Below are positions 36,115 to 43,841 of a stretch of 64,000 bases of DNA, piece after piece; the first letter of the stretch is position 1; each line of letters opens with the position of its first letter. The stretch spans positions 124,001 through 188,000 of the forward strand of contig CAZYYE010000003.1 in the NCBI GenBank assembly GCA_964651535.1. Reading direction: 5' to 3'. Both the position numbers and the translations under genes were made by a program. This DNA is from Terrimesophilobacter sp964651535 (GTDB lineage: Bacteria > Actinomycetota > Actinomycetes > Actinomycetales > Microbacteriaceae). The notes below the pieces were generated by a model. It searched no databases, had not been told where the DNA came from, and saw only the letters and a list, made by a program, of their open reading frames with translations.

Positions 36115-37665
36115 TCAGTCGTACCGCCCTTCCGCCCACCAGCGGCCGTGCTCGAGGGCGAGCAACCACGCAGTGCCCGTCGTGTCGACCACCTGGAAGC
36201 GGCTCGTGCGGCTCGCGCGCGCGGCATCCCACCACTGCTCGTCGACCGTCCACGGGCCGGCCCACGCGGTGAGGCGCAGCGTGGAGCGGCCGCTCGACAT
36301 GCTTGCGGGCGCCCCGCCCAGCACACCGCGGTCGTCCACCGCGAGCGTGTCGCCGGATGCCGAGAACACCGTCACGGGCCGCGGCGGCTCGAACACGGTC
36401 GACGGTGCCGGGGCGGGCAGGTGCCCTGGCCACGGCGGCGCAGGTTCGCGGTCGTGCACGACCCGGTCGCCCCACGGGACGAGCGTCATACGGTCCGCTG
36501 GACCCCTCCCGCCGCCGACGGCGCCCGTGAGCACTGCCGTGCGGCCGAGCATGCCCTGCACGCGCGAGAGGGCGTGGTGGATGCGCTCATCCGGTCCGCC
36601 GCCGAACAGCCCTTCCTCGTGGTTGCCGATCGAGTCGACGCTCGCCGGGATGAGCCGCACCGCGACGATGCCCGAACTCAATCCCACTTCGGATGCTCCG
36701 CCTTGCAGTTGCCAGCGCACGCGGTCGACAACCTCTGAGGCAGTGAACGAGCGCGGATGCAGCCACGTGCGCGAGGAGAGTTCGCTGCTTTCCGAGTCCA
36801 GTTCGACGCGCACGGCAGTGCACACGAGTTTCGCGGCCGTGAGTCCCGCGATGAACCGGTCGGCGAGGGCGCGCACCCCGAACGCCACCTGGTCGATGCG
36901 GTCGACGGCGGGTTCGAACGCGACGGTGCACTCCAGGTCGTGGGGCGGAACGCGGGCCACAACCGGCCGCGAGTCCAGTCCGCCGGAAAGCGCGTGCAGC
37001 CGGGCGCCCTGCTCGCCGAGCCGGTCGCGCACATCGCCGGCGTCGAGCGCCGCGAAGTCGCCGAGCGTGTACACGCCGAGCCTGCGCAGAAGCGTCACGA
37101 TCGCACCGTCGTCGAGTACGCCGATGGGCAGGGGAGCGAGGTACTCCGCCGCAGTGCCTGCCGGAACGACGCGGATGCGCTGCGGCTGGCGCTGCCTGGC
37201 CGCTTGCTCCGCCGTGAACACGCCGTCGGCGATCCCGATGCGGGTACCCGGCACGCCGAGTTCGTCGAGCTGGTCGAGCAGCCAGAGCGCAGCCTCCTCC
37301 TCTCCGCCGTAGTAGGCGGCGGGGCCGCGCGCCCGGATGGCGCACACGCCTGGGCGCAGCGGCTGCACGCCCGGCATGAGTTCCTCGATCGCGGCGAGCA
37401 CGGGTTCGAATGCGCGCGCTTCCTCGTCCGGGCGATGCGGTGTGACGATGAGGGAAGGGCAGCGTGCTTGCGCTTCCCGCAGTTTGAGCCCGCGGATCAC
37501 GCCTTCGGTGCGGGCGGAGGCGGAGCACGCGAACACGCGGCCGGCCTCGATGATGGCGATCGCAGCATCCGCTTTCACGCCCTGAGTGCGAAGGGCCGCC
37601 TCGACGGGCCAGTCCGGGCACCACACGAGCAGCACGCGCTCAGGAGAAAAAATCGATGCCGCCAT
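36115..37665 (-). CDS. imuB: ImuB, Y-family polymerase-like mutasome hub
   Basis: 516-aa Y-family fold without catalytic activity: the N-terminal metal-binding aspartate motif of DinB (DxDxFFA) is replaced by LLVWCPDWPVEAAL. It should bridge the sliding clamp and DnaE2. The C-terminal part (RLTAWAGPWTVDEQWWDA) is typical of actinobacterial ImuB. The ATG sits about 7 bp after a GATACT -10 element, so the transcript is probably leaderless, under a LexA-type box at 37676-37691. Confidence 0.94.
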   Translation of the reverse strand: MAASIFSPERVLLVWCPDWPVEAALRTQGVKADAAIAIIEAGRVFACSASARTEGVIRGLKLREAQARCPSLIVTPHRPDEEARAFEPVLAAIEELMPGVQPLRPGVCAIRARGPAAYYGGEEEAALWLLDQLDELGVPGTRIGIADGVFTAEQAARQRQPQRIRVVPAGTAAEYLAPLPIGVLDDGAIVTLLRRLGVYTLGDFAALDAGDVRDRLGEQGARLHALSGGLDSRPVVARVPPHDLECTVAFEPAVDRIDQVAFGVRALADRFIAGLTAAKLVCTAVRVELDSESSELSSRTWLHPRSFTASEVVDRVRWQLQGGASEVGLSSGIVAVRLIPASVDSIGNHEEGLFGGGPDERIHHALSRVQGMLGRTAVLTGAVGGGRGPADRMTLVPWGDRVVHDREPAPPWPGHLPAPAPSTVFEPPRPVTVFSASGDTLAVDDRGVLGGAPASMSSGRSTLRLTAWAGPWTVDEQWWDAARASRTSRFQVVDTTGTAWLLALEHGRWWAEGRYD

Positions 37666-37671
37666 TCGTCA

Positions 37672-37694
37672 AGTATCGAACATAGATACGACAA
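37672..37694 (-). promoter_or_regulatory. imuB-dnaE2 promoter with LexA-type box and TTGTC element
   Basis: The 16-bp box 37676-37691 reads TCGAACATAGATACGA, against the actinobacterial LexA pattern TCGAAC-N4-GTTCGA: one half is perfect and the other has 4 of 6. On the minus strand GATACT (complement of 37672-37677) is a -10, and TTGTCG (complement of 37689-37694) begins 17 bp before it. That is the spacing of the PafBC-dependent motif known from mycobacteria (TTGTCRGTG-N8-TANNNT). The ATG is 10 bp downstream of the box. Confidence 0.7.
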
Positions 37695-37712
37695 TTGCCA
37701 GTGAGAAATAAG

Positions 37713-38474
37713 CTACGGCACCGTTCCGCGGGCCGCCCAGGCGTGCGAGACGAGGGTGAATGGGCCCTCGGGGAACATCGTGCGGCACTGCTCCCGCAAC
37801 GCGATCTGGTGCTCGGCCGCGAGCGAGGCGAAGTATGCTCCCGCCGGGCCGACGCCATCCGTGTAGGGAGCCCACCATTCCTCGAAGTCGTCGTGCTGCA
37901 CGGTGAGTTCGAGCGCGACTTCGCTGATGTCGAGGAATCCGGCCGCCGCGAACAGCTCGCTGAGAGCGCCTTCGTGGGCGCCCGGCAGCTGGGATTCGTC
38001 GCTGATCGTGGGGTCGAGCGTCCGCGCGGCGTGCCAGAACGTGCTGTGCGGGGCACGCTCGCCGACGAAATCCCAGACGTCGGCGGCGACGACACCTCCG
38101 CTGTGGACCACGCGCTGCATTTCGGTGAGACCCTTGACGGGGTCCGACATGAAGTGCACGACGAGTTGCGCGAGCGCGACATCGACGAAGTCATCCGGCA
38201 GCGGCAGCGCTTCCGCGCTCGCTTCCCGGATGTCGACTCTCGGTTGGCGTTGCCTGATGGCCTGCAGGAACGTGGGGGAGGGGTCCACCGCGACGACGGC
38301 ATCCGCACCGAGCCGCGAGACGAGTTCGGCCGTGAGCGCTCCTGGCCCGCAACCGACATCGAGCGCCTTCTGGCCCGCGTGGATGCCCGTAAAATCAGCG
38401 AATGTGACGGAAAGCAGACTTGAGTACCGGCCCATGAATCGGTCGTACGCCTCTGCGGGTACGTCGAATACCAT
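37713..38474 (-). CDS. Class I SAM-dependent methyltransferase inside the imu cassette
   Basis: 253-aa small-molecule-type methyltransferase with motif I ALDVGCGPGALTAEL, the acidic residue of AVAVDPSP, the ASAEALPLPDDFVD post-motif and QRVVHSGGVV. It lies 9 bp after imuA' and ends 22 bp before the imuB LexA-type box. It is therefore almost certainly transcribed from the imuA' SOS promoter. Substrate unknown. It is not a standard mutasome subunit, and whether it works in DNA repair or is a passenger cannot be decided here. Confidence 0.87.
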   Translation of the reverse strand: MVFDVPAEAYDRFMGRYSSLLSVTFADFTGIHAGQKALDVGCGPGALTAELVSRLGADAVVAVDPSPTFLQAIRQRQPRVDIREASAEALPLPDDFVDVALAQLVVHFMSDPVKGLTEMQRVVHSGGVVAADVWDFVGERAPHSTFWHAARTLDPTISDESQLPGAHEGALSELFAAAGFLDISEVALELTVQHDDFEEWWAPYTDGVGPAGAYFASLAAEHQIALREQCRTMFPEGPFTLVSHAWAARGTVP

Positions 38475-38483
38475 GGACGGATT

Positions 38484-39140
38484 TTAGGCCGATCGCATCC
38501 CCGTGTCACCGTAATTTTCGGGCAGAAAGATGCGCGCGCTGCGGGGTCTGCCGCCCGTCCTGCTCGTGACGGTCACGGTGGCTTCGCGCGACTGCAAATG
38601 GCCGTGGCCATCGCCGATTCCGGTCCAGGAACTTTCGGTGATGCTCAGCATCGCTTCACTGTGTGGCCAGGTGTTGTGCGACCCGTTGCCCAGCACGAGC
38701 AGTGTTGCGCCGCGTTTGCGCAGGCGTGCGGAGAGCCGCGCGATGCTCGCATCGCTTGCCCGCCGTGGCGGCCGGATGACGATCACATTCAGGGCGTCGG
38801 CGATCGCCCCCGTCGTGGCGAGCCACTGGTCGCCGGGCGCAGGAACCAGCACGAGCCGCTCGAGGTCGATGCCGAATCCGGCCGCAGCTTCCACGCCGAA
38901 CTCCGGAACGCCCACGACGCCGCACCATGCGCCGGCGGCGGATGGTGCGGTGAGCAGCAGCATGATCAGGGTGAGGGAGCGGTCGACCGAGTAGGTCGCG
39001 CCCTCCTCGAGCGCACCGCCGGGGAGCAGTCGAGCGATCGCCGGATGGGTGGGGATGCTGCGGGTGTCGAGCTTCGTCGTTTGCAGCTGTCGGATGCGTT
39101 CCCGCAGTTCGGGGACGCTCGCCAGTGCTGTGTTCGACAT
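38484..39140 (-). CDS. imuA': ImuA' (RecA-like mutasome accessory protein)
   Basis: 218-aa divergent RecA-fold protein. The N-terminal HPAIARLLPGGALEEGATY pattern and the LLLTAPSAAGAWCGVVG strand in place of a Walker A match actinobacterial ImuA'. It is required with ImuB and DnaE2 for induced mutagenesis in mycobacteria. It opens the cassette, 10 bp downstream of a near-consensus LexA box. The ATG is about 7 bp after a GATACT -10, suggesting a leaderless transcript. Confidence 0.85.
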   Translation of the reverse strand: MSNTALASVPELRERIRQLQTTKLDTRSIPTHPAIARLLPGGALEEGATYSVDRSLTLIMLLLTAPSAAGAWCGVVGVPEFGVEAAAGFGIDLERLVLVPAPGDQWLATTGAIADALNVIVIRPPRRASDASIARLSARLRKRGATLLVLGNGSHNTWPHSEAMLSITESSWTGIGDGHGHLQSREATVTVTSRTGGRPRSARIFLPENYGDTGMRSA

Positions 39141-39146
39141 TCCTTA

Positions 39147-39175
39147 AGTATCGAACATCTATTCGATGAAAACAA
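39147..39175 (-). promoter_or_regulatory. imuA' promoter with LexA box
   Basis: The box 39151-39166 reads TCGAACATCTATTCGA, matching TCGAAC-N4-GTTCGA in 11 of 12 conserved positions. On the minus strand the -10 is GATACT (complement of 39147-39152) and the -35 is TTGTTT (complement of 39170-39175), with 17 bp between. The box fills the spacer. The block from ATGTTCGATACTT to the start codon is nearly identical to that before imuB. Confidence 0.8.
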
Positions 39176-39188
39176 CCGGAGTAGTGCT

Positions 39189-40442
39189 CTACCGCAGCGG
39201 GTCGAAGTGCTTCAGCAGGGGATCGGGTTCGCCGACGATCGCACCGGCGAGGAACTTGCCGGTGAGCGGGCCGAGCGCGATTCCCCACATGCCGTGGCCG
39301 CCGCCGACGAACACGCGCGGGTTCTTCGTCGATCCGATGAGGGCGTGGCCGTCGGCTGTGACGGGGCGTCCGCCGACCCATTCCTCTTCGCGGGCCTCCC
39401 AGTCGACTCCCTGGAAGACGGGACGGCCGGCCGCGATGAGGGTCTGGATGCGGCGCTGATCCGGCGCGGCGTCGACGCTGCGGAACTCCATCATGCCGCC
39501 GATGCGGAGCCTGTCGCCGAGCGGCGTGCACGCGAGGCGCTGGGTGGGAAAGTAGATCGGGTGGGATGGAATGATTTCGGGTTTCACACTGAAGCTGTAC
39601 CCGCGGCCTGCCTGCACGATCGCCTTGACACCGAATCGACGAGCGAGTGTGTTGAGCCAGGCGCCGGTTGCGATGACGACGGCGTCTGCATGGACGGATT
39701 GCCCCGACGCAGAAACGATGTCGACACCGTTTTCCGAGTCACGAATGTCGGTCACGTCGAAGCTGGTCTTCAACTCTGCGCCGCGTGCGACGACCGCTGC
39801 GCCGAGCGATTCCGCGTACTTCGGCGGATTGATGAAGTACTGGCCGCGCAGCAGAACGCCGCACGCGACGGCATCCGAGAGCGTCGGCTCTATCGCGCGC
39901 AGCTCGTCTCCCGTGGCCAGATCGAAGTCGACGGTCCCTCCGCTGCTTTTTACGACGTCAAACTCGTGGAGCAAACCTTTCCGGTGTTTTTCGCTCAGGA
40001 ATCCGGCAAGGAACGGCGTTGCCTCCCTGACCGGCTCAGAAACGCCGCCCGCGGCGAGCTCGTGGAAGGGGTCCATCGCGAGAGGGTTCACTTTGGCGAA
40101 GATTTCGATGGATTTCCGCCACTGCCGGGGGAGCGCATGCAGGGCGAATCCGAGCAGGAAACGGATGAGTCTGGGGTCGAGGGCAAGCGGAATGTAAAGC
40201 GGGGATTTCGAGCTGAGCATCGCCTTCGGGCCTGACATGAGTACGGATGGTTCGCCGAGCGGCAAGGTCAGCGCCGGGGTGAGCCAGCCAGCGTTTCCCC
40301 AGCTGGATCCTGCGGCGACACCCGTGCGATCGACGACCGTGACCTTCACGCCGCGTTCCTGGAGGTACCACGCTGTCGTCAGGCCGATCATGCCTGCGCC
40401 GACGATGACGACGTGGTTGACCCGATCGGAACTTGTACTCAT
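39189..40442 (-). CDS. FAD-dependent D-amino acid dehydrogenase/oxidase-like protein (DadA family)
   Basis: 417-aa flavoprotein with the N-terminal dinucleotide fold VVIVGAGMIGLTTAWYLQER, AGSSWGNAGWL shortly after, IATGAWLN in the middle and GGGHGMWGIALGP near the end. This is the DadA pattern of enzymes that oxidise D-amino acids to 2-oxo acids. The substrate is not certain. The first codons (MSTSSDRVNH) carry no signal. It lies just upstream of the imu cassette on the same strand, but the cassette has its own promoter. Confidence 0.87.
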   Translation of the reverse strand: MSTSSDRVNHVVIVGAGMIGLTTAWYLQERGVKVTVVDRTGVAAGSSWGNAGWLTPALTLPLGEPSVLMSGPKAMLSSKSPLYIPLALDPRLIRFLLGFALHALPRQWRKSIEIFAKVNPLAMDPFHELAAGGVSEPVREATPFLAGFLSEKHRKGLLHEFDVVKSSGGTVDFDLATGDELRAIEPTLSDAVACGVLLRGQYFINPPKYAESLGAAVVARGAELKTSFDVTDIRDSENGVDIVSASGQSVHADAVVIATGAWLNTLARRFGVKAIVQAGRGYSFSVKPEIIPSHPIYFPTQRLACTPLGDRLRIGGMMEFRSVDAAPDQRRIQTLIAAGRPVFQGVDWEAREEEWVGGRPVTADGHALIGSTKNPRVFVGGGHGMWGIALGPLTGKFLAGAIVGEPDPLLKHFDPLR

Positions 40443-40481
40443 GGGACAACCATATCCAGCGGAGAGTGCACGGGAGTGCGC

Positions 40482-41837
40482 TCAGAAGGGCGGCGGGGGA
40501 TCCTCATATTTGAATTGCGGTCCCGGCGGGTCGCCGCCGGACACGACGACGCCTTGCGGGCTCGTCCATTCGAGAATCCCGGGGGAGACTTGCCTGACTT
40601 TCCACGGCGAATGGTGTTTGAGAATGTGGTGCCAGCGGCACAGAAGTGCAAAGTTCTCCGGCACGGACTTTCCACCGTCATCCCATGCGACCGTATGGTC
40701 GGCATCGCACCAGCGGGCATCCCGGGTGCATCCCGGAAACTGGCAGTGCTGATCCCGTGCCGCCAGAAATCTCCGAACGCTCGCGGTTGGCCGGTAGATG
40801 TCGGCCGCCACGACCATTCCGGTGACGGGGTGCGTGAGAACGCGCGTGAACTCCGGCGCGTGGGTCGCGAGCCGAAGCGCCGTGTCGAGGTCGATCGGCC
40901 CCCGTCCGGTGAGGGTGGCGGGTTCGTCATCGTTGCCGAGGAGTGTGAGCGCCGGGATCGTGATCGACACCTGGGCCCTGACGGCCTCTGCCGCCGTGTG
41001 CGGAGCGTCCTCGCCCGATGCGGGTTCACCGGTGAGCAGGAGGTCCGTCGCGAGGTCTGAACGCAATTGGTCCCGCGTACGTGGATCCCCCGCAGCGGAA
41101 ACGGCTTTCGCCTGCCGGGTCAGCCGGTCGAATATCGCGGCGGCGAACGGGGTCGGAAGCACGTGCTGCAGCTCGGACATTCCATTGTCGAGTTCCCTGA
41201 TCGAAACGGTTCGGGAGTCGCAGGCCGCCGCGTGCCGTTCCTCGAACGTCTCGGTCCGTAAGCGCGCTGAGACGATCTTTGCCGTCGTCGCGAGTTTGCC
41301 GGGCGTCGTTGCCTCCGCGCGCTCAATGAGCTGCCGCTCATAGTCCGCTCGCCGCGTCTCGTCGATTCCCGTGCTGTGTTCCAGAATGATGCGGGCGTGG
41401 GCCAGAGAGATACGACCAGCATCCAGAGCAATCAGCGTCGCAGGCAACGACTCCACTAGCGCTGCCGCGGAACTCACCATGGTTTGCACGGTGCGGTCGG
41501 CGAGCCGCGTCGCGACGGCAATTTCGGCAACCATGGAACGCCAGGCGATCTCACGATTGTCCTGATGCGGCGACTTCGGCGCTGCCTTGGCGCTTTCCAG
41601 AGCAATTGTTTCGAGCCGCGCGAGGCAACGCTGCTCGCGCGCCTGAAGGGAGGCAATCATCGTGCGTGTCTCGATGAGGGCGTCCAGACAGTCCTGCGTC
41701 TCGTCGTAATCGCCATGCTGTGCCGACCACGCGGAGACCAGATCATCGAACTCGCGGTCAAAGTCCCTGTCGAACTCATGCTCGAACTCGCGGTCGAGGT
41801 CACATTGTGCGACCTCTTCGCTGCTGACTTCTCCCAT
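40482..41837 (-). CDS. DUF222 / HNH endonuclease domain protein
   Basis: 451-aa protein of the multicopy actinobacterial DUF222-HNH (13E12-like) family. DUF222 occupies roughly residues 40-340. The HNH domain follows, with CQFPGCTRDARWCDADHTVAW and LLCRWHHILKHH, giving the zinc-ligand cysteines and catalytic histidines. The N-terminus holds an unusual acidic repeat (DREF/HEFD/RDFD units, about residues 14-33). The nuclease motif is intact. The biological role of the family is unknown; copies often vary between strains. Confidence 0.88.
   Translation of the reverse strand: MGEVSSEEVAQCDLDREFEHEFDRDFDREFDDLVSAWSAQHGDYDETQDCLDALIETRTMIASLQAREQRCLARLETIALESAKAAPKSPHQDNREIAWRSMVAEIAVATRLADRTVQTMVSSAAALVESLPATLIALDAGRISLAHARIILEHSTGIDETRRADYERQLIERAEATTPGKLATTAKIVSARLRTETFEERHAAACDSRTVSIRELDNGMSELQHVLPTPFAAAIFDRLTRQAKAVSAAGDPRTRDQLRSDLATDLLLTGEPASGEDAPHTAAEAVRAQVSITIPALTLLGNDDEPATLTGRGPIDLDTALRLATHAPEFTRVLTHPVTGMVVAADIYRPTASVRRFLAARDQHCQFPGCTRDARWCDADHTVAWDDGGKSVPENFALLCRWHHILKHHSPWKVRQVSPGILEWTSPQGVVVSGGDPPGPQFKYEDPPPPF
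41739..41798 (-). repeat. Short degenerate tandem repeat in the DUF222-HNH gene
   Basis: The 5' coding part of the nuclease gene repeats units such as GAACTCGCGGTC / GAACTCATGCTC / GAACTCGCGGTC, encoding alternating D/E-x-E-F-D residues. The units are 9-12 nt and imperfect, so slippage in frame could change the length of the acidic segment. Confidence 0.5.
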
Positions 41838-41911
41838 ACCTTCAGTGAATACCCCACCACTGACATTCGTGCCCGAACCGTGTCCCGCCTGCCTGCGCGT
41901 ACTATCTGAGC

Positions 41912-42391
41912 ATGAACGGGAGCGTGCGGAAGGCGACGATCGAGGACGCCGACGCGATCGGGTGCGTGCACTATCTCGCCCACGTGGAGACCTACACGGG
42001 AAAGTTTCCGCCCGAGGTCATCGAGGCCAATCCGCCCGAACGCCGGGCGCGGATGTGGCGACGCATCATCGGGGAGCAGCTCGGCGACGCGTGGGTTGCC
42101 GAGCTGGACGGGGAAATCGTCGGCTTCACACATACCGGGCCACCACGCGATGAAGACCCGCCGAGAGATATTGAACTCAGCACCATTTACCTCCTCGCAG
42201 CACACCACGGTTCCGGACTCGGCCAGGCGCTGCTGGATGCCGTTCTCAGCGGCCGCCCCGCCATGCTCTGGGTACTCGACGAGAACCCGCGCGCGATCGC
42301 GTTCTACCGTCGAAACGGTTTCGAGCCGGACGGCGCGGAGAAGATCGACCCCGACTACGGCAACATCCGGGAGATCAGACTCGTGCGGTGA
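41912..42391 (+). CDS. GNAT-family N-acetyltransferase
   Basis: 159-aa acetyltransferase with the acetyl-CoA loop region HHGSGLGQALLDAVL, preceded by the strand STIYLLAAHHG, and the C-terminal NPRAIAFYRRNGFEPDG motif. The substrate is unknown. A TACTAT hexamer at 41900-41905 lies 6 bp before the ATG, compatible with a leaderless transcript. Divergent from the HNH gene. Confidence 0.9.
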   Translation: MNGSVRKATIEDADAIGCVHYLAHVETYTGKFPPEVIEANPPERRARMWRRIIGEQLGDAWVAELDGEIVGFTHTGPPRDEDPPRDIELSTIYLLAAHHGSGLGQALLDAVLSGRPAMLWVLDENPRAIAFYRRNGFEPDGAEKIDPDYGNIREIRLVR

Positions 42392-42427
42392 GTTGGCTGC
42401 AACGCCGAACAGGGGAATACTGGCACT

Positions 42428-42520
42428 ATGCATCCGATCGAATACGTATTGCTCACTATTGCGACGATCGTCACGATCCTCGGGGTCCTCGCAATGTTTG
42501 CCCTCGTGAAGTCACACTGA
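42428..42520 (+). CDS. Putative 30-aa single-helix membrane microprotein
   Basis: A 30-codon frame ATG...TGA follows AGGGGAATACT, a plausible though slightly distant ribosome binding site. The product MHPIEYVLLTIATIVTILGV... has one hydrophobic helix of about 20 residues and ends KSH. It lies 36 bp after the GNAT gene and just before the ICMT-like membrane methyltransferase. It is too short to be certain of from sequence alone. Confidence 0.45.
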   Translation: MHPIEYVLLTIATIVTILGVLAMFALVKSH

Positions 42521-42534
42521 GCGTTCGTGCGCTT

Positions 42535-43050
42535 GTGACGGGCCGAATCAGACCTGCCGGTTCCAAGCGAGCCGTTGCATCAGGCCTCGTAATCCTGCAA
42601 TTGGCACTGCTTGCTGCCTTGGTCATTGAACCCTACGGCGGTTGGTGGCCGCGCAATACCGTGATTTGGGTCGCCACGGGAATTGTTGTCGTTGGCGGAT
42701 TGGCCATCGCCGTGTGGGGCGTTGTCGGGTTGGGGTCGGCTCTCACCGCGAGCCCCATTCCTAAAGAGCGCGCGCCCCTTGTGACCCACGGGATCTACGG
42801 TCTCGTGCGAAACCCGATCTATACGGGGCTGATTTTCATTGGTGCAGGGCTCGCCCTTTTCGGCGCATCGTGGTGGCATCTGGTGACCTGGATCGCCCTC
42901 CTTGTTCTCCTCACGGTCAAAACGTTCTGGGAAGAACACCTGCTGTACGAAACTCATCCGGAGTTCGGCGAGTACGCCGTTCGCGTCGGCCGGTTCTTTC
43001 CCGGGCTCGGCACGTGGCCGACGACGTCCATACCCTGGGCCAAGAAATGA
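42535..43050 (+). CDS. ICMT/PEMT-like membrane methyltransferase
   Basis: Membrane protein of about 171 aa of the isoprenylcysteine carboxyl methyltransferase / phospholipid methyltransferase superfamily. Four hydrophobic helices are followed by the SAM-site pattern HGIYGLVRNPIYTGL and EEHLLYETHPEFGEYAVRVGRFFPGL. I chose the GTG at 42535; the start is uncertain because no good Shine-Dalgarno is seen. The stop overlaps the thioesterase ATG as ATGA. Substrate unknown. Confidence 0.82.
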   Translation: MTGRIRPAGSKRAVASGLVILQLALLAALVIEPYGGWWPRNTVIWVATGIVVVGGLAIAVWGVVGLGSALTASPIPKERAPLVTHGIYGLVRNPIYTGLIFIGAGLALFGASWWHLVTWIALLVLLTVKTFWEEHLLYETHPEFGEYAVRVGRFFPGLGTWPTTSIPWAKK

Positions 43051-43835
43051 GCGTCGAGACAGAACCGTACTACCGCGACCTCGGCGATGGCCGATTCGCC
43101 TCGACAATTCACACGCAAGGCGCGTGGAACCCGCACGAACAGCACATGGGACCGGTGTCCGGGATCCTCGCGCACTGCCTCGAGAACTTCCAATCGCGCG
43201 AAGACCTGCGGATGGCCCGCATCAGCTACGAGATTCTCGGCCTGATCCCGGATGGCGAATTCGAGGTCGTCACGACCATGCTGCGACCCGGCCGCACAAT
43301 AGAGCTCGTGCAGGCCGAACTTGTTTCCGGGGGTCGCGTTGCCGTTCGCGCGACGGCGTGGCGGCTGCAGCTCTCAGACACGAGCGCGATCGAAGGCATC
43401 GAGGACGAACCGATGTCCGGGCCGCCGGAGTCAGGAGCCGTGGCCACCCTCGGCGAATGGCCAGGCGCGTACATCCATTCCATCGACATCCGGACGTTGC
43501 CGGGACACGCACCGGGCCGCGGCCGAGCGTGGATCAGGCCCCGGCATCCGCTCGTCGCGCCAGGGCCGTTCTCCGAACTTGCCGGGCTCATCGGAGTCGC
43601 GGACACGAGCAACGGGATTGCGACGAGAGTGGAGCCCGGACCCGGCGGCTACGCATTCCCCAACGTCGACCTGCAGCTGCACGTCTACCGCGAACCGCAC
43701 GGAGAATGGCTCGGGCTGCAGAACTCCGTGACGTTCGGCAGCGACGGCATCGGCCTCACGTCGACGGTGCTGTGCGACGTGAGTGGGCCGTTCGGTCGCG
43801 CCGAGCAGATTCTCACGCTTCGTGCGCTGAGCTGA
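43047..43835 (+). CDS. Thioesterase-family (double hotdog) protein
   Basis: 262-aa protein resembling TesB-like acyl-CoA thioesterases with two hotdog units. The first has WNPHEQHMGPVSGILAHCLE, the region before the long helix; the second has HPLVAPGPFSELAGLIGVAD. It is coupled to the upstream methyltransferase by an ATGA overlap and ends 6 bp from the convergent amidase. The acyl substrate is unknown. Confidence 0.78.
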   Translation: MSVETEPYYRDLGDGRFASTIHTQGAWNPHEQHMGPVSGILAHCLENFQSREDLRMARISYEILGLIPDGEFEVVTTMLRPGRTIELVQAELVSGGRVAVRATAWRLQLSDTSAIEGIEDEPMSGPPESGAVATLGEWPGAYIHSIDIRTLPGHAPGRGRAWIRPRHPLVAPGPFSELAGLIGVADTSNGIATRVEPGPGGYAFPNVDLQLHVYREPHGEWLGLQNSVTFGSDGIGLTSTVLCDVSGPFGRAEQILTLRALS

Positions 43836-43841
43836 TCCTCG

